Below, piece after piece: positions 5,954-13,495 of a stretch of DNA of 17,473 nt. The number at the start of each line of letters is the position of its first letter. Positions within the stretch are counted from its first letter, which is position 1. Under the pieces are notes generated by a model. It saw only the letters and a program-made list of their open reading frames with translations. It was not told the origin of the DNA and searched no databases. Both the position numbers and the translations under genes were made by a program. Origin of the DNA: Candidatus Hydrogenedentota bacterium (GTDB taxonomy: Bacteria; Hydrogenedentota; Hydrogenedentia; Hydrogenedentales; SLHB01); NCBI GenBank assembly GCA_035416745.1, contig DAOLNV010000097.1, positions 1 through 17,473 of the forward strand, written 5' to 3'.

Positions 5954-8326
5954 GTGAACATCCTGCACAAGAAACTGTTTCGTTACCTGCGCATCAACTG
6001 GGGACAGGCCCTGGCGATCACGGCTGTGATCACCTGCGGCACGGCCACGTATATCAGCCTCGCCTCGGCCCACCGCAACCTTGAGCTTACCCGCGATACA
6101 TACTACGAAGAATACCGGCTAGCCGATTTCTTCATCATGTTCGAACAGGCGCCGATGACGGCCGTCTTCAAGATCAAGGCCCTCGAAAGCGTCCATGAAG
6201 CCCGCGGCCGCATCGTCAAAGACGTCGGCCTCGACGTCCCCGGACAAGAAGAGCCTCGCGCGGGCCGGATCGTCTCGATGCCGGACAGCCCGGGGCCGGT
6301 GCTCAACGACATCGCGCTGGTGTCGGGCCGCTATTTTGATAAGAGCGCGATGAACGAGGTGATCCTGAGCGAGAACTTCGCGAAAGCCAACGACCTCGCG
6401 CTGGGCGATTCCGTCAAGGCCACCATTGAGGATCGCAAGCATACCCTGCGCATCGTCGGCATGGCGTTGTCGCCCGAGTACGTGATCATGATCCGCAACG
6501 GCCAGGACCTCGTGCCGAGCCCCGAAAAGTTCGGCATCCTGTGGGTGTCGCAGAGCTTTGCGGAAAGCGCGTTCGCCATGAACGAAGCCTGCAACGAGAT
6601 CGTGGGGACAGTGGACGGGACGCTCCCGCTCAAGACGCTGCTCGACCAGGCAGAGGATGTGCTCGACCCCTATGGCGTCTACGCTAAACTCGAACGCAAC
6701 GACCAGATATCGGCCCGGTTCCTTGCGGACGAGATAGCGGGCCTCGCGGTGTCGGCCAAGATCACGCCCGCCATCTTCTTGGGTATTGCGTCGCTGATCC
6801 TGCTGGTCCTGCTGAACCGTATGGTGCGCAACGAGCGCACCGAGATCGGCCTCCTGAAAGCGTATGGTTACTCGACGTGGGACGTGTCGGGCTACTACAT
6901 CAAGTTTGCGGTGCTCCTGGCCCTGTTCGGCTGTCTCGGGGGCGCCTTCGCGGGGCAGTGGCTTGCCAACGCAATGGTCAAGATGTACGTGCGGTTCTAC
7001 ACGTTTCCCCTGTTTCGGGCGCGCGCGTACCCCGACATTCTGGCACGCTCGCTGGGTATCAGCCTCGCTTTTGCGCTTGCCGGCGCCCTTTCGGCGGCGC
7101 GCCAGGCGGCCCGTATACAGCCCGCCCAGGCCATGCGCATCGAGCCGCCCAAGTACGGCGGCCGGACAGTCTTCGAACGGATCCAGGCGGTCTGGAAACG
7201 GCTGTCGTTCACGTGGAAGATGATCGTGCGCAACGTGTCGCGCTATCGCGTGCGGGCCGGGATCTCGATCTTCGGAGTCATGGTTTCCGCCGGGATCATG
7301 GTGGTCGGATTCTTTACCATGGATGCAATGGAATTCATGATCAACTTCCAGTTCACCGAAACCCAGCGCGAGGACGTCCGCGTCTCCCTCCAGAAGGAAA
7401 TGGATGAGGACGCTCTCCGCGACCTGATGCGCTACGGCGAGGTCCGGGCCGCCGAGCCCATGCTGCAATACCCGTTCCGCATCAAGACGGCGTGGCGCGA
7501 GAAAGAACTCGCCGTGCTCGGGATACCCGAAGGTTCGCAATTGCACCGGCTCCTGGATCTCGAGGGGCGGCCGGTCAGCGTGGGTTCGAGCGGGCTCGTG
7601 CTGTCCGAGCGGCTAGCCGAAGAGTTGAATGCGGGCCCGGGCGACGTGCTGGTACTCGAGCCGTTGCGCGGGTTGATCGAGGACGAACGCGAGGTGACCG
7701 TGCGGCAGGTGGTGTCCCAGTATCTGGGAACCTCGGCGTACATGAACATCAACGCGTTGAGCCGCTTGCTGGACGAATCGTTCGCCTTGAATACCGCCCT
7801 GCTGAAGACACACGAGGGCGAAGCGCATAACTTATCAAAGGCCCTCAAGGACATTCGGGGGATCGCGGCCGTCGAGTTGAAGGAAGACATGCTCGCCAAC
7901 ATCACGCGGGAACTGCGGGATTCGATGGCGATCAGCAACACCGTCCTGCTGATATTCTCGGGGATCATAGCCTTTGCAATCATTTACAACGCGACGATAG
8001 TGTCCCTCGAGGAACGCAAACGGGAACTCGCCTCGCTGCGGGTAATGGGATTCTCGACCGGGGAGGTCGGCGCCATCGTGTACAAGGAGAATTTCATGTT
8101 GTCGGCCGTGGGATTGATTCTCGGCCTGCCGTTCGGGATGGCGCTGTGCCGGCTGCTTGTTTACGCGTATGACACGGAGCTGTACCGTTTGCCATTTTAC
8201 ATCGAGCCTTCCACTTTTGTATGGACCTGCGCGATGACGGTCGTATTCGTGAGCCTGGCCAATCTTGCGGCGCGGCGGCGGGTCCTGCGGCTTGACATGG
8301 TTGAAGTCCTTAAGTCCCGGGAATAG
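5954..8326 (+). CDS. ABC transporter permease with two FtsX domains
   Basis: A 790-residue integral membrane protein with the duplicated FtsX layout of long-form MacB/LolC-like permeases. TM1 is at about residues 17-37, followed by a periplasmic MacB-type core domain (about 40-265). FtsX domain 1 is at about 268-395 (TMs near 270-290, 318-338, 365-385). A further TM at about 436-456 and a second periplasmic domain (457-660) lead to FtsX domain 2 (662-785). Each FtsX domain has the coupling-helix motif: ERTEIGLLKAYGYS (294-307) and ERKRELASLRVMGFS (687-701). The start is GTG at 5954. An in-frame stop at 5945-5947 excludes anything earlier, and the next Met (62) would lose TM1. The ribosome site is weak, consistent with coupling to the ATPase gene. 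Cargo unknown; lipid, peptide or drug export are all possible. Confidence 0.92.
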   Translation: MNILHKKLFRYLRINWGQALAITAVITCGTATYISLASAHRNLELTRDTYYEEYRLADFFIMFEQAPMTAVFKIKALESVHEARGRIVKDVGLDVPGQEEPRAGRIVSMPDSPGPVLNDIALVSGRYFDKSAMNEVILSENFAKANDLALGDSVKATIEDRKHTLRIVGMALSPEYVIMIRNGQDLVPSPEKFGILWVSQSFAESAFAMNEACNEIVGTVDGTLPLKTLLDQAEDVLDPYGVYAKLERNDQISARFLADEIAGLAVSAKITPAIFLGIASLILLVLLNRMVRNERTEIGLLKAYGYSTWDVSGYYIKFAVLLALFGCLGGAFAGQWLANAMVKMYVRFYTFPLFRARAYPDILARSLGISLAFALAGALSAARQAARIQPAQAMRIEPPKYGGRTVFERIQAVWKRLSFTWKMIVRNVSRYRVRAGISIFGVMVSAGIMVVGFFTMDAMEFMINFQFTETQREDVRVSLQKEMDEDALRDLMRYGEVRAAEPMLQYPFRIKTAWREKELAVLGIPEGSQLHRLLDLEGRPVSVGSSGLVLSERLAEELNAGPGDVLVLEPLRGLIEDEREVTVRQVVSQYLGTSAYMNINALSRLLDESFALNTALLKTHEGEAHNLSKALKDIRGIAAVELKEDMLANITRELRDSMAISNTVLLIFSGIIAFAIIYNATIVSLEERKRELASLRVMGFSTGEVGAIVYKENFMLSAVGLILGLPFGMALCRLLVYAYDTELYRLPFYIEPSTFVWTCAMTVVFVSLANLAARRRVLRLDMVEVLKSRE

Positions 8327-8335
8327 GAGGAGGAG
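8325..8335 (+). promoter_or_regulatory. Strong purine-rich ribosome binding site for the adaptor's TTG start
   Basis: AGGAGGAGGAG lies just before the TTG at 8338 and offers Shine-Dalgarno pairings at spacings of 7, 4 and 2 nt. This supports the unusual TTG initiation codon. The site overlaps the stop codon of the permease gene (8324-8326), so translation is coupled. Confidence 0.7.
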
Positions 8336-8337
8336 TC

Positions 8338-9684
8338 TTGAACCGCAAGCGCCTCATCATCGGAGCCGTGGTGGCCGTTGTGGCGGCTATTGCAGGATAC
8401 TTGTCGTTACGCGGTCCGGTATTGCCGGTTGCAGTGACCGGCGCGGTGCGGCGCGACGTCAGCGAGTACGTGGCCGAGGATGCCAAGACGCGCCTCCACG
8501 ACGAATACGTCATCGATATGCCCGTCTCGGGCACGGTCGAACGCATTGCGCTGGACGTAGGCGACGAAATCAAGGAGGGGGATGTGCTGGCCCGGGTTGA
8601 CCCGTACGACCTCGAACGCCAGATTGAAGCAACCGAAGCGCTTGTCGAACAGGCCCGGGCCCGGATCACGGGCGTCGACGTGTCTAAACCGAAGGACGAA
8701 CAATTGAAATCGGCCGAGGTGAGAGTAGCGGAAGGCCGGGACGCCGCGGCGATAGCGCGAAAGGAACTCGAGGCTGCCCAGATCAATCTGGCCACGGCTG
8801 AACAGAATTACAACCGCATCAGCGCGTTGTACAAACAGGGCGTGGCCAGCGAGGCGGACTACGACGAGGCCGAGCGCAAGTACAGAACGTTGAAGGAGGA
8901 CTTCGAGCGCATGAAACTCGCGGAGCGCGTCGCGCAGAAGAATCTCGAACGGGCTGAACTTTCCCAGCGCGAGCTGGCCGGTTCGATTGACGACAACGAA
9001 TACATGCGCGAGGTGTATCAAGCGGAGATTCAGCGTCTCGATTCGGAACTGAGCATTCTGCGCGATGATCTCGGCAAGACCGAGATCAAGGCGCCAGTTG
9101 GCAGCGTCCTCCTCGAGAAGTACATCGAGGATACGCGGGTGCTCCCGGCGGGCAGCCCCTTGGTGCGGCTCGGCGATTTGGCCACCATCGAGATCGAGAG
9201 CGACATCTTGTCCGAGGAAGTGACGCGCATCTCGGTCGGGGATCCGGTCGAGATCGGCGGAAAAGCACTGGGCGGGCGGACGATAATGGGAAAGGTCACC
9301 CGCATCTATCCCTCGGGATTCAAGAAGATTTCTGCTCTCGGCATCGAACAGCAGCGCGTAAAGATCCTGATTGGGTTTGACAACGGCGAAGCGCACCTGC
9401 GTCCCGGAACCAGTGTCGATATACGCGTGATCACGGAACTCCACGAAGGCGTGACCGCCGTGCCCGAACGCGCCACCTTCAAGCGTGACGGCGGCTGGGC
9501 GGTCTTCAAGGTAAACGGCGGCAAAGCCAGACTGGTTCCGGTGACCATCGGCCTCAAGAACGACGAATGGGCTGAAATCACGGAAGGCGTGGAACCCGGC
9601 GACATCATCATCACCGAGCGCAAGAACGAACTCGAAGACGGCGTCCGCATCGCCCCCATGCCGTTGAACGGAAGCGGGGGATAG
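8338..9684 (+). CDS. HlyD/MacA-type periplasmic adaptor (membrane fusion protein)
   Basis: A 448-residue membrane fusion protein. An N-terminal TM anchor (about 6-23) is followed by a first lipoyl half-motif (about 56-90, MPVSGTVERI...GDEIKEGDVLARVD). A long alpha-helical hairpin or coiled coil rich in E/K/R/L spans about 92-246. The second lipoyl half starts at TEIKAPVGSVLLEKY (248-262), followed by beta-barrel and membrane-proximal domains (about 284-440). No lipobox is visible, so it is anchored by the helix. It should join the FtsX permease to an outer-membrane channel or hand over cargo in the periplasm. The TTG start at 8338 is supported by an AGGAGGAGGAG site. It is the last gene of the export operon and no TolC-like gene follows. 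The hairpin is long for a MacA-type adaptor. Confidence 0.92.
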   Translation: MNRKRLIIGAVVAVVAAIAGYLSLRGPVLPVAVTGAVRRDVSEYVAEDAKTRLHDEYVIDMPVSGTVERIALDVGDEIKEGDVLARVDPYDLERQIEATEALVEQARARITGVDVSKPKDEQLKSAEVRVAEGRDAAAIARKELEAAQINLATAEQNYNRISALYKQGVASEADYDEAERKYRTLKEDFERMKLAERVAQKNLERAELSQRELAGSIDDNEYMREVYQAEIQRLDSELSILRDDLGKTEIKAPVGSVLLEKYIEDTRVLPAGSPLVRLGDLATIEIESDILSEEVTRISVGDPVEIGGKALGGRTIMGKVTRIYPSGFKKISALGIEQQRVKILIGFDNGEAHLRPGTSVDIRVITELHEGVTAVPERATFKRDGGWAVFKVNGGKARLVPVTIGLKNDEWAEITEGVEPGDIIITERKNELEDGVRIAPMPLNGSGG

Positions 9685-9695
9685 AAAGGGGCGGC

Positions 9696-9724
9696 CGGGA
9701 CATCCGCGACCGGCATCTGTCCCG
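9696..9724 (+). terminator. Possible stem-loop at the end of the export operon
   Basis: CGGGACA (9696-9702) pairs perfectly with TGTCCCG (9718-9724) around a 15-nt loop, 11 nt after the adaptor stop codon. There is no T-run behind it, so if it ends transcription it would not be a standard intrinsic terminator. It may instead protect the mRNA 3' end. Confidence 0.3.
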
Positions 9725-9779
9725 CTGTGGCATGGTCTCTGGGCCGTGCCGTTTCCGCGGCCGCGCCGGGCCGATCACT

Positions 9780-9807
9780 CGAACTTCGCATTCCCCGGGT
9801 GTATGAT
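9780..9807 (+). promoter_or_regulatory. Candidate promoter for the exported TIM-barrel gene, possibly ECF-type
   Basis: Two readings overlap. As a housekeeping promoter there is a good -10, TATGAT (9802-9807, 5/6), but a poor -35 (TCGAAC, 3/6). As an ECF promoter, CGAACTT (9780-9786) resembles the GGAACTT -35 of RpoE-like sigma factors, followed after 15 bp by TATGA, close to TCTGA. The start site would be about 40 nt before the ATG at 9851. Confidence 0.3.
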
Positions 9808-9836
9808 GCACCTCTCGCAGCGGGTCGTAATGTCAC

Positions 9837-9843
9837 AGGGGAG
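9837..9843 (+). promoter_or_regulatory. Ribosome binding site fixing the start of the exported protein
   Basis: AGGGGAG ends 7 nt before the ATG at 9851. This start gives a clean signal peptide, whereas the longer frame from 9746 would put 35 unrelated, Pro/Arg-rich residues in front of it. Confidence 0.7.
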
Positions 9844-9850
9844 AAAGCAC

Positions 9851-12694
9851 ATGATGCAGGCGAAGCAGTCCGTGTTGAAGACGTTGTTTGCGGTTGCGGC
9901 AATCTGGGGTTCGGGTGTTGGCGCGTACGCACAGGCAACGCCCGAATCCGCCGCGGCGATCGTGTTCGAGAACGAGAGTTTCCGGTACGAGATCGCCTCG
10001 GACGGCCGTAATCTGGCGTTTATCGACAAGGCGTCGGGGACAAACTACTTGAAAGACGCCGAGCCCCGCCGTGCCGCCAACGTGCAGATCGCGGGAGCCG
10101 CGGTGGAAGTTTCCCGCGCCGTTTTCGGTGACGGGATGCTCACGCTTGGCTTCGGAGACAGCGGTGTGGAAGCGGGGGTGCGCGTTGCGATGCACGCGCG
10201 CCACATGCTCATGGAAGTGGCTTCGTTAAAGGGCGAAGGCGTCGAGCAGCTTACGTTTCTCAACGTGCCGCTTGCGCTGGAGGGCTCATTGACGGAGCCT
10301 TTTGCCTGCTGTGTGCTGGCGCTGAACCTTCAGACCAATGTGCCCGAGATTCCGGGGCCCAACAACCTTCTTCGAGCGATGTGCTATCCACGGTTCGGCA
10401 TCGAGGGCGCCCAAATCGCGGTTATCGGTTGTTCTCAAGCCCAATTGCGCGACGTGATGAAGACGGTCGTGAGCGCGGCGAAAGATATTCCACGCTCTGA
10501 CATTGGCGGGCCGTGGGCGCTTGATGGCGAGATCAACCGCGGGTCGTACCTGTTCGACTTCGGGCAGTGTACCGAGGGAACGGTGGACGAGTGGGTCGCC
10601 GTGGTCAAACGGCTCGGCCTGAACCAGGTGGACTTTCATACCGGCGGCTCTCTGCGGTTCGGCGATTGCCGGCCCAATCCCGCCCTGTTCCCGAACGGCC
10701 GCGCGAGCGTGAAAGCGGTCATCGACAAGCTGCATGCGGGAGGCATCGCTGCGGGACTGCACACGTACGCGTTCTTCATTGCCAAGGACGCGCCGTATGT
10801 CACCCCGGTTCCCGATCCGCGGCTGGGGAAAGACGCGACGTTTACCCTCTCCGAAGCGTTGGCGGCGGATGCGGTGTCGGTGCCGGTCGAAGAATCGACC
10901 GAAGAGATGTCTACCACGACAGGGTTTATCGTGCGCAACAGCGTGACCATTCAGGTCGGCAATGAGTTGATTGTGTACGCGGGCGTGTCGAAAGAGCCGC
11001 CCTATGCGTTCACGCAATGCACGCGCGGGGCTTATGGAACAGCGGCGGCCGCACACGACAAGGGCGCCAAGGTGCACCATCTGCTCGAGTGCTTCGGGCT
11101 GTTCGCGCCGGACCCCGATTCGACGCTGCTCGCGGAAGTGGCCGGCCACACGGCGGACACGTTTAACGAGTGCGGGTTCGACATGATCTACCTGGATGCG
11201 CTGGATGGGGAAGACGTGCTGGCGGGGCGCGAGAACGCCTGGCACTACGGTTCGAAGTTCGCGTTCGAGATCGCAAACCGCCTCAACAAGCCCGCCTTGT
11301 TCGAGATGAGCACGTTTCATCATCACCTCTGGTATATTCGCGCGCGCATGGGCGCGTGGGACCATCCGAACCGGTCGCACAAGGAGTTCATCGACATCCA
11401 CGCCGCGGGCAACCTTTCGGGCGGAAAGACGTTCCTTCCCATGAACCTCGGCTGGTGGGCGGTGAAAGTCTGGGCGGGCCCCCAAAGCGAACCGACCTTT
11501 CCCGACGACATCGAGTACCTGTTGGCCAAATGCATCGGCACGGATGCGGGGCTCAGTCTGATGGGGGTAAATCCCGGCAACATAGACACGATCCCCGCGT
11601 ATCAGCGGCTCGCGCCCATTTTCCAACGCTACGAGGGCCTGCGCCACGCGGGATATTTCCCGCAAGAGGTGAAAGACCAGCTCAAACAGCCCGGGGCGGA
11701 GTTCACCCTGCGCGAGAACGCCGAAGGCAAACCCTATTTCCAGCACGTGAACTACGCGAAACACAAAGTCTGCGATACCCAGGGCATCACGAACGTGTGG
11801 ACCAGCACAAATCCCTTCGGGGAGCAGCCGCTTGCGTTGCGTATCGAGGCGCTGATGTCGGCCGCGCCCTACGACGCGCCCGAGGCCGTTGTGCTCGAGG
11901 ATTTCGCGAGCCCGTCTGAGACATTTACGGATTTCCAGGCAAAGCAGGGCGTCGAAGGAACGCTTGGGCGCACAACCGAACAAGTGAAGGCCAGCGAGGC
12001 CAGCGGCGTGTTCACGGCGACGAGCTCCCTCGCGGCGCCAAACGGCTCGTGGCTCAAGTACGGGAAGACCTGGTCGCCCGTGCTCAACATCGCCCAGCAG
12101 CAAGGTTTGGGCGTGTGGGTTCATGGAGACGGCCAGGGTCAATTGCTGAACATCCAGATGAAAAGCCCCTTTCATATCACCGGCGGAATCGGCGACCATT
12201 ACGTGCGGGTGGACTTCACCGGCTGGCGGTATTTCGAGCTGATCGAGCCCGAAGGCGGCACTATCGACGACTGGGGATGGCCCTATGGCGGCGCGTACGG
12301 CATCTACCGCGAAGACGTCAGTTATGCCAGCATCGAGTCGCTGTCGCTGTGGTATAACAATTTGCCTGTGGGGAAACCGGTCACGTGCTATCTCAGCCCG
12401 ATCAAGGCGTTGCCACTCGTCAACATCACGCTCAAGAATCCGTCGGTTACGGTTGGGGGCAATACGATCACGTTTCCGGCCGAAATACCAACGGGGGCCT
12501 ATCTCGAATTCCACGGGATGAACGACTGCAAGCTGTACGGCCCGAATGGCGAGTTCCTCGCGGATGTGACGCCGGCAGGGACAATCCCGGTGCTGGCAGC
12601 CGGCGCAAACCAGGTCAGCTTCGGGTGCGAGGGACCGGCCGCGCCGAATCCCCGCGCCCGGGTAACGCTTATTACGCTTGGCGAGCCCATCTGA
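9851..12694 (+). CDS. Exported glycoside-hydrolase-like TIM-barrel protein with inserted beta domain
   Basis: A 947-residue protein. The signal peptide has K5/K10, a hydrophobic stretch at 11-24, and AYA|QA with cleavage after residue 27. A beta-sandwich-like N-domain (about 35-220) precedes a TIM-barrel-like region (about 230-600). That region reads like clan GH-D (alpha-galactosidase-like) enzymes: GLNQVDFHTGG (256-266), the substrate-side FPNG (280-283), LHAGGIAAGLHTY (294-306) and FDMIYLDALDGED (443-455), with D449 a candidate catalytic acid or nucleophile. A segment at about 327-410 ending in TRGAYGTAAAAHDKGAKV interrupts the barrel. The C-terminus (about 675-947) is beta-rich and may bind carbohydrate. 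The GH relationship is my reading of motifs, not a firm family assignment. It is separated from the sigma gene downstream by 216 bp and appears to be a single-gene transcript. Confidence 0.75.
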   Translation: MMQAKQSVLKTLFAVAAIWGSGVGAYAQATPESAAAIVFENESFRYEIASDGRNLAFIDKASGTNYLKDAEPRRAANVQIAGAAVEVSRAVFGDGMLTLGFGDSGVEAGVRVAMHARHMLMEVASLKGEGVEQLTFLNVPLALEGSLTEPFACCVLALNLQTNVPEIPGPNNLLRAMCYPRFGIEGAQIAVIGCSQAQLRDVMKTVVSAAKDIPRSDIGGPWALDGEINRGSYLFDFGQCTEGTVDEWVAVVKRLGLNQVDFHTGGSLRFGDCRPNPALFPNGRASVKAVIDKLHAGGIAAGLHTYAFFIAKDAPYVTPVPDPRLGKDATFTLSEALAADAVSVPVEESTEEMSTTTGFIVRNSVTIQVGNELIVYAGVSKEPPYAFTQCTRGAYGTAAAAHDKGAKVHHLLECFGLFAPDPDSTLLAEVAGHTADTFNECGFDMIYLDALDGEDVLAGRENAWHYGSKFAFEIANRLNKPALFEMSTFHHHLWYIRARMGAWDHPNRSHKEFIDIHAAGNLSGGKTFLPMNLGWWAVKVWAGPQSEPTFPDDIEYLLAKCIGTDAGLSLMGVNPGNIDTIPAYQRLAPIFQRYEGLRHAGYFPQEVKDQLKQPGAEFTLRENAEGKPYFQHVNYAKHKVCDTQGITNVWTSTNPFGEQPLALRIEALMSAAPYDAPEAVVLEDFASPSETFTDFQAKQGVEGTLGRTTEQVKASEASGVFTATSSLAAPNGSWLKYGKTWSPVLNIAQQQGLGVWVHGDGQGQLLNIQMKSPFHITGGIGDHYVRVDFTGWRYFELIEPEGGTIDDWGWPYGGAYGIYREDVSYASIESLSLWYNNLPVGKPVTCYLSPIKALPLVNITLKNPSVTVGGNTITFPAEIPTGAYLEFHGMNDCKLYGPNGEFLADVTPAGTIPVLAAGANQVSFGCEGPAAPNPRARVTLITLGEPI

Positions 12695-12789
12695 CGGGTC
12701 GTAAACAGCAAAGGATCGCCACCGGCCGCGGCCACGGCGCTGTGGGGGCTCAGGAACGGTTCCGGCTCGCTCTTGCAGCGGTCTTTCCC

Positions 12790-12817
12790 GGAAGTTCCGC
12801 CCGCCGATGTTGTCTCG
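12790..12817 (+). promoter_or_regulatory. Candidate ECF-type (autoregulatory) promoter of the sigma gene
   Basis: GGAAGTT (12790-12796) resembles the GGAACTT -35 element of RpoE-like sigma factors. After 15 bp it is followed by GTCTCG (12812-12817), similar to a GTC/TCTGA -10. ECF sigma genes often transcribe themselves. The start would be near 12824. Confidence 0.35.
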
Positions 12818-12839
12818 CAACGAGGCAACCTCGTAGAAT
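12810..12839 (+). promoter_or_regulatory. Candidate housekeeping promoter of the sigma/anti-sigma operon
   Basis: TTGTCT (12810-12815) and TAGAAT (12834-12839) are separated by 18 bp and match the consensus at 4/6 and 5/6. The start would be near 12846, about 65 nt before the sigma ATG. It overlaps the ECF-like candidate, which would allow basal plus self-activated expression. Confidence 0.4.
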
Positions 12840-12910
12840 CAGGCCGATGTTCGTGGTGGATGTGCCGCCGGGGGCTTGTGAACCTCATGCAACCCCATGC
12901 GTAGTAGGGA

Positions 12911-13495
12911 ATGAACGAAACACACGAACAACCGACCGATGAAACGCTGGCTGAGCGTGCGCGCGACGGGGATACCCGTGCGTTCGAGATGCTCGTCAAA
13001 CGATACCAGCAGCCGTTGTTCAACTACATCCGCCGGATGATCGGCAACGCATCGGACGCGGAGGACCTGTTCCAGGACACGTTCATGAAGGTTTACAGCC
13101 ATCTCGAGCGGTTTCGGCCCGAAGGAAGCTTTCGCGGCTGGCTCTACCGCATCGCCACCAACACCTGCCGCGATGCTCTGCGCCGCCGGAAACTGCGCCG
13201 GGCATTCTCGTTGGACACCGGCCTGGGTCCCGGCGACGCGCCACCTGGCGAACGGTATGCGTCCGGCGCTCCCAATCCAGCGGAGAAGGCCGCGGAGGCC
13301 GAACTGGCAGGACGGTTGGCAGCGGCGGTTCAGTCGCTATCCATCAAGCACCGGTCCGTGTTCCTCATGGCCCGCTACGAGGGCATGAGCTACGAGGAGA
13401 TTTCGCAAAGCCTGGGAATCCCCGTGGGCACCGTGAAATCACGCATGAACACGGCGGTGAACGCGTTAATGGACGCGCTGGAGGAACTGTCATGA
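12911..13495 (+). CDS. ECF-type RNA polymerase sigma factor (RpoE-like)
   Basis: A 194-residue sigma-70 group IV (extracytoplasmic function) factor. Region 2 covers about residues 21-95: AFEMLVKRYQQPLFNYIRR, the core/-10 helix segment DAEDLFQDTFMKVY, and FRGWLYRIATNTCRDALRRRK. Region 4 covers about 135-192: LSIKHRSVFLMARYEGMSYEEIS then the DNA-recognition helix GIPVGTVKSRMN. Between them is a 40-residue linker, and region 3 is absent as in all ECF factors. It directs RNA polymerase to an envelope- or signal-responsive set of promoters. The ATG at 12911 is the only sensible start, because an in-frame TAG lies two codons upstream. The AGGGA purine run abuts the ATG, leaving no normal spacing. 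It overlaps the anti-sigma gene by 4 bp (ATGA). Confidence 0.96.
   Translation: MNETHEQPTDETLAERARDGDTRAFEMLVKRYQQPLFNYIRRMIGNASDAEDLFQDTFMKVYSHLERFRPEGSFRGWLYRIATNTCRDALRRRKLRRAFSLDTGLGPGDAPPGERYASGAPNPAEKAAEAELAGRLAAAVQSLSIKHRSVFLMARYEGMSYEEISQSLGIPVGTVKSRMNTAVNALMDALEELS

Larger units (their letters stand above)
9685..9850 (+). other. Intergenic region: hairpin plus promoter-like sequence
   Basis: This 166-bp gap separates the export operon from the exported TIM-barrel gene. A 7-bp hairpin (9696-9724) lies just after the adaptor stop. A promoter-like stretch follows at 9780-9807, and AGGGGAG at 9837-9843 provides the ribosome site for the next gene. No small gene was seen. Confidence 0.5.
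12695..12910 (+). other. Intergenic region upstream of the ECF sigma gene
   Basis: No gene was seen here. The stretch contains a short palindrome GGAACGGTTCC (12753-12763), an ECF-like promoter candidate (12790-12817), an overlapping housekeeping-type promoter candidate (12810-12839), and a small CGAGG-CAA-CCTCG hairpin (12821-12833) inside the latter's spacer. The ribosome site before the sigma gene is poor. Confidence 0.5.

Noticed and set aside
6119..7546. A 475-codon minus-strand frame inside the permease gene
   Set aside because: The plus strand encodes the FtsX permease with clear TM helices and motifs. The antisense translation is His/Arg/Asp-rich and looks like a shadow.
8407..9444. 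A 345-codon minus-strand frame inside the adaptor gene
   Set aside because: It is a shadow of the HlyD-type gene, with no ribosome site or known motif.
9746..9850. Longer start at 9746 for the exported TIM-barrel protein
   Set aside because: The 35 added residues are Pro/Arg-rich and would bury the signal peptide. The ATG at 9851 has AGGGGAG 7 nt upstream.
12753..12763. Palindrome GGAACGGTTCC upstream of the sigma gene as an ECF -35 or operator
   Set aside because: No -10-like sequence follows at 15-17 bp, and an 11-bp palindrome is expected by chance in this GC-rich sequence. It may be a weak 3' hairpin for the upstream gene.
10286..12820. An 844-codon open frame on the minus strand, antisense to the exported TIM-barrel gene
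   Set aside because: Its translation is Arg/His-rich with no recognisable domain, and no start signal was found. The opposite strand has a signal peptide, ribosome site and conserved motifs. Long antisense frames are expected in GC-rich coding DNA.
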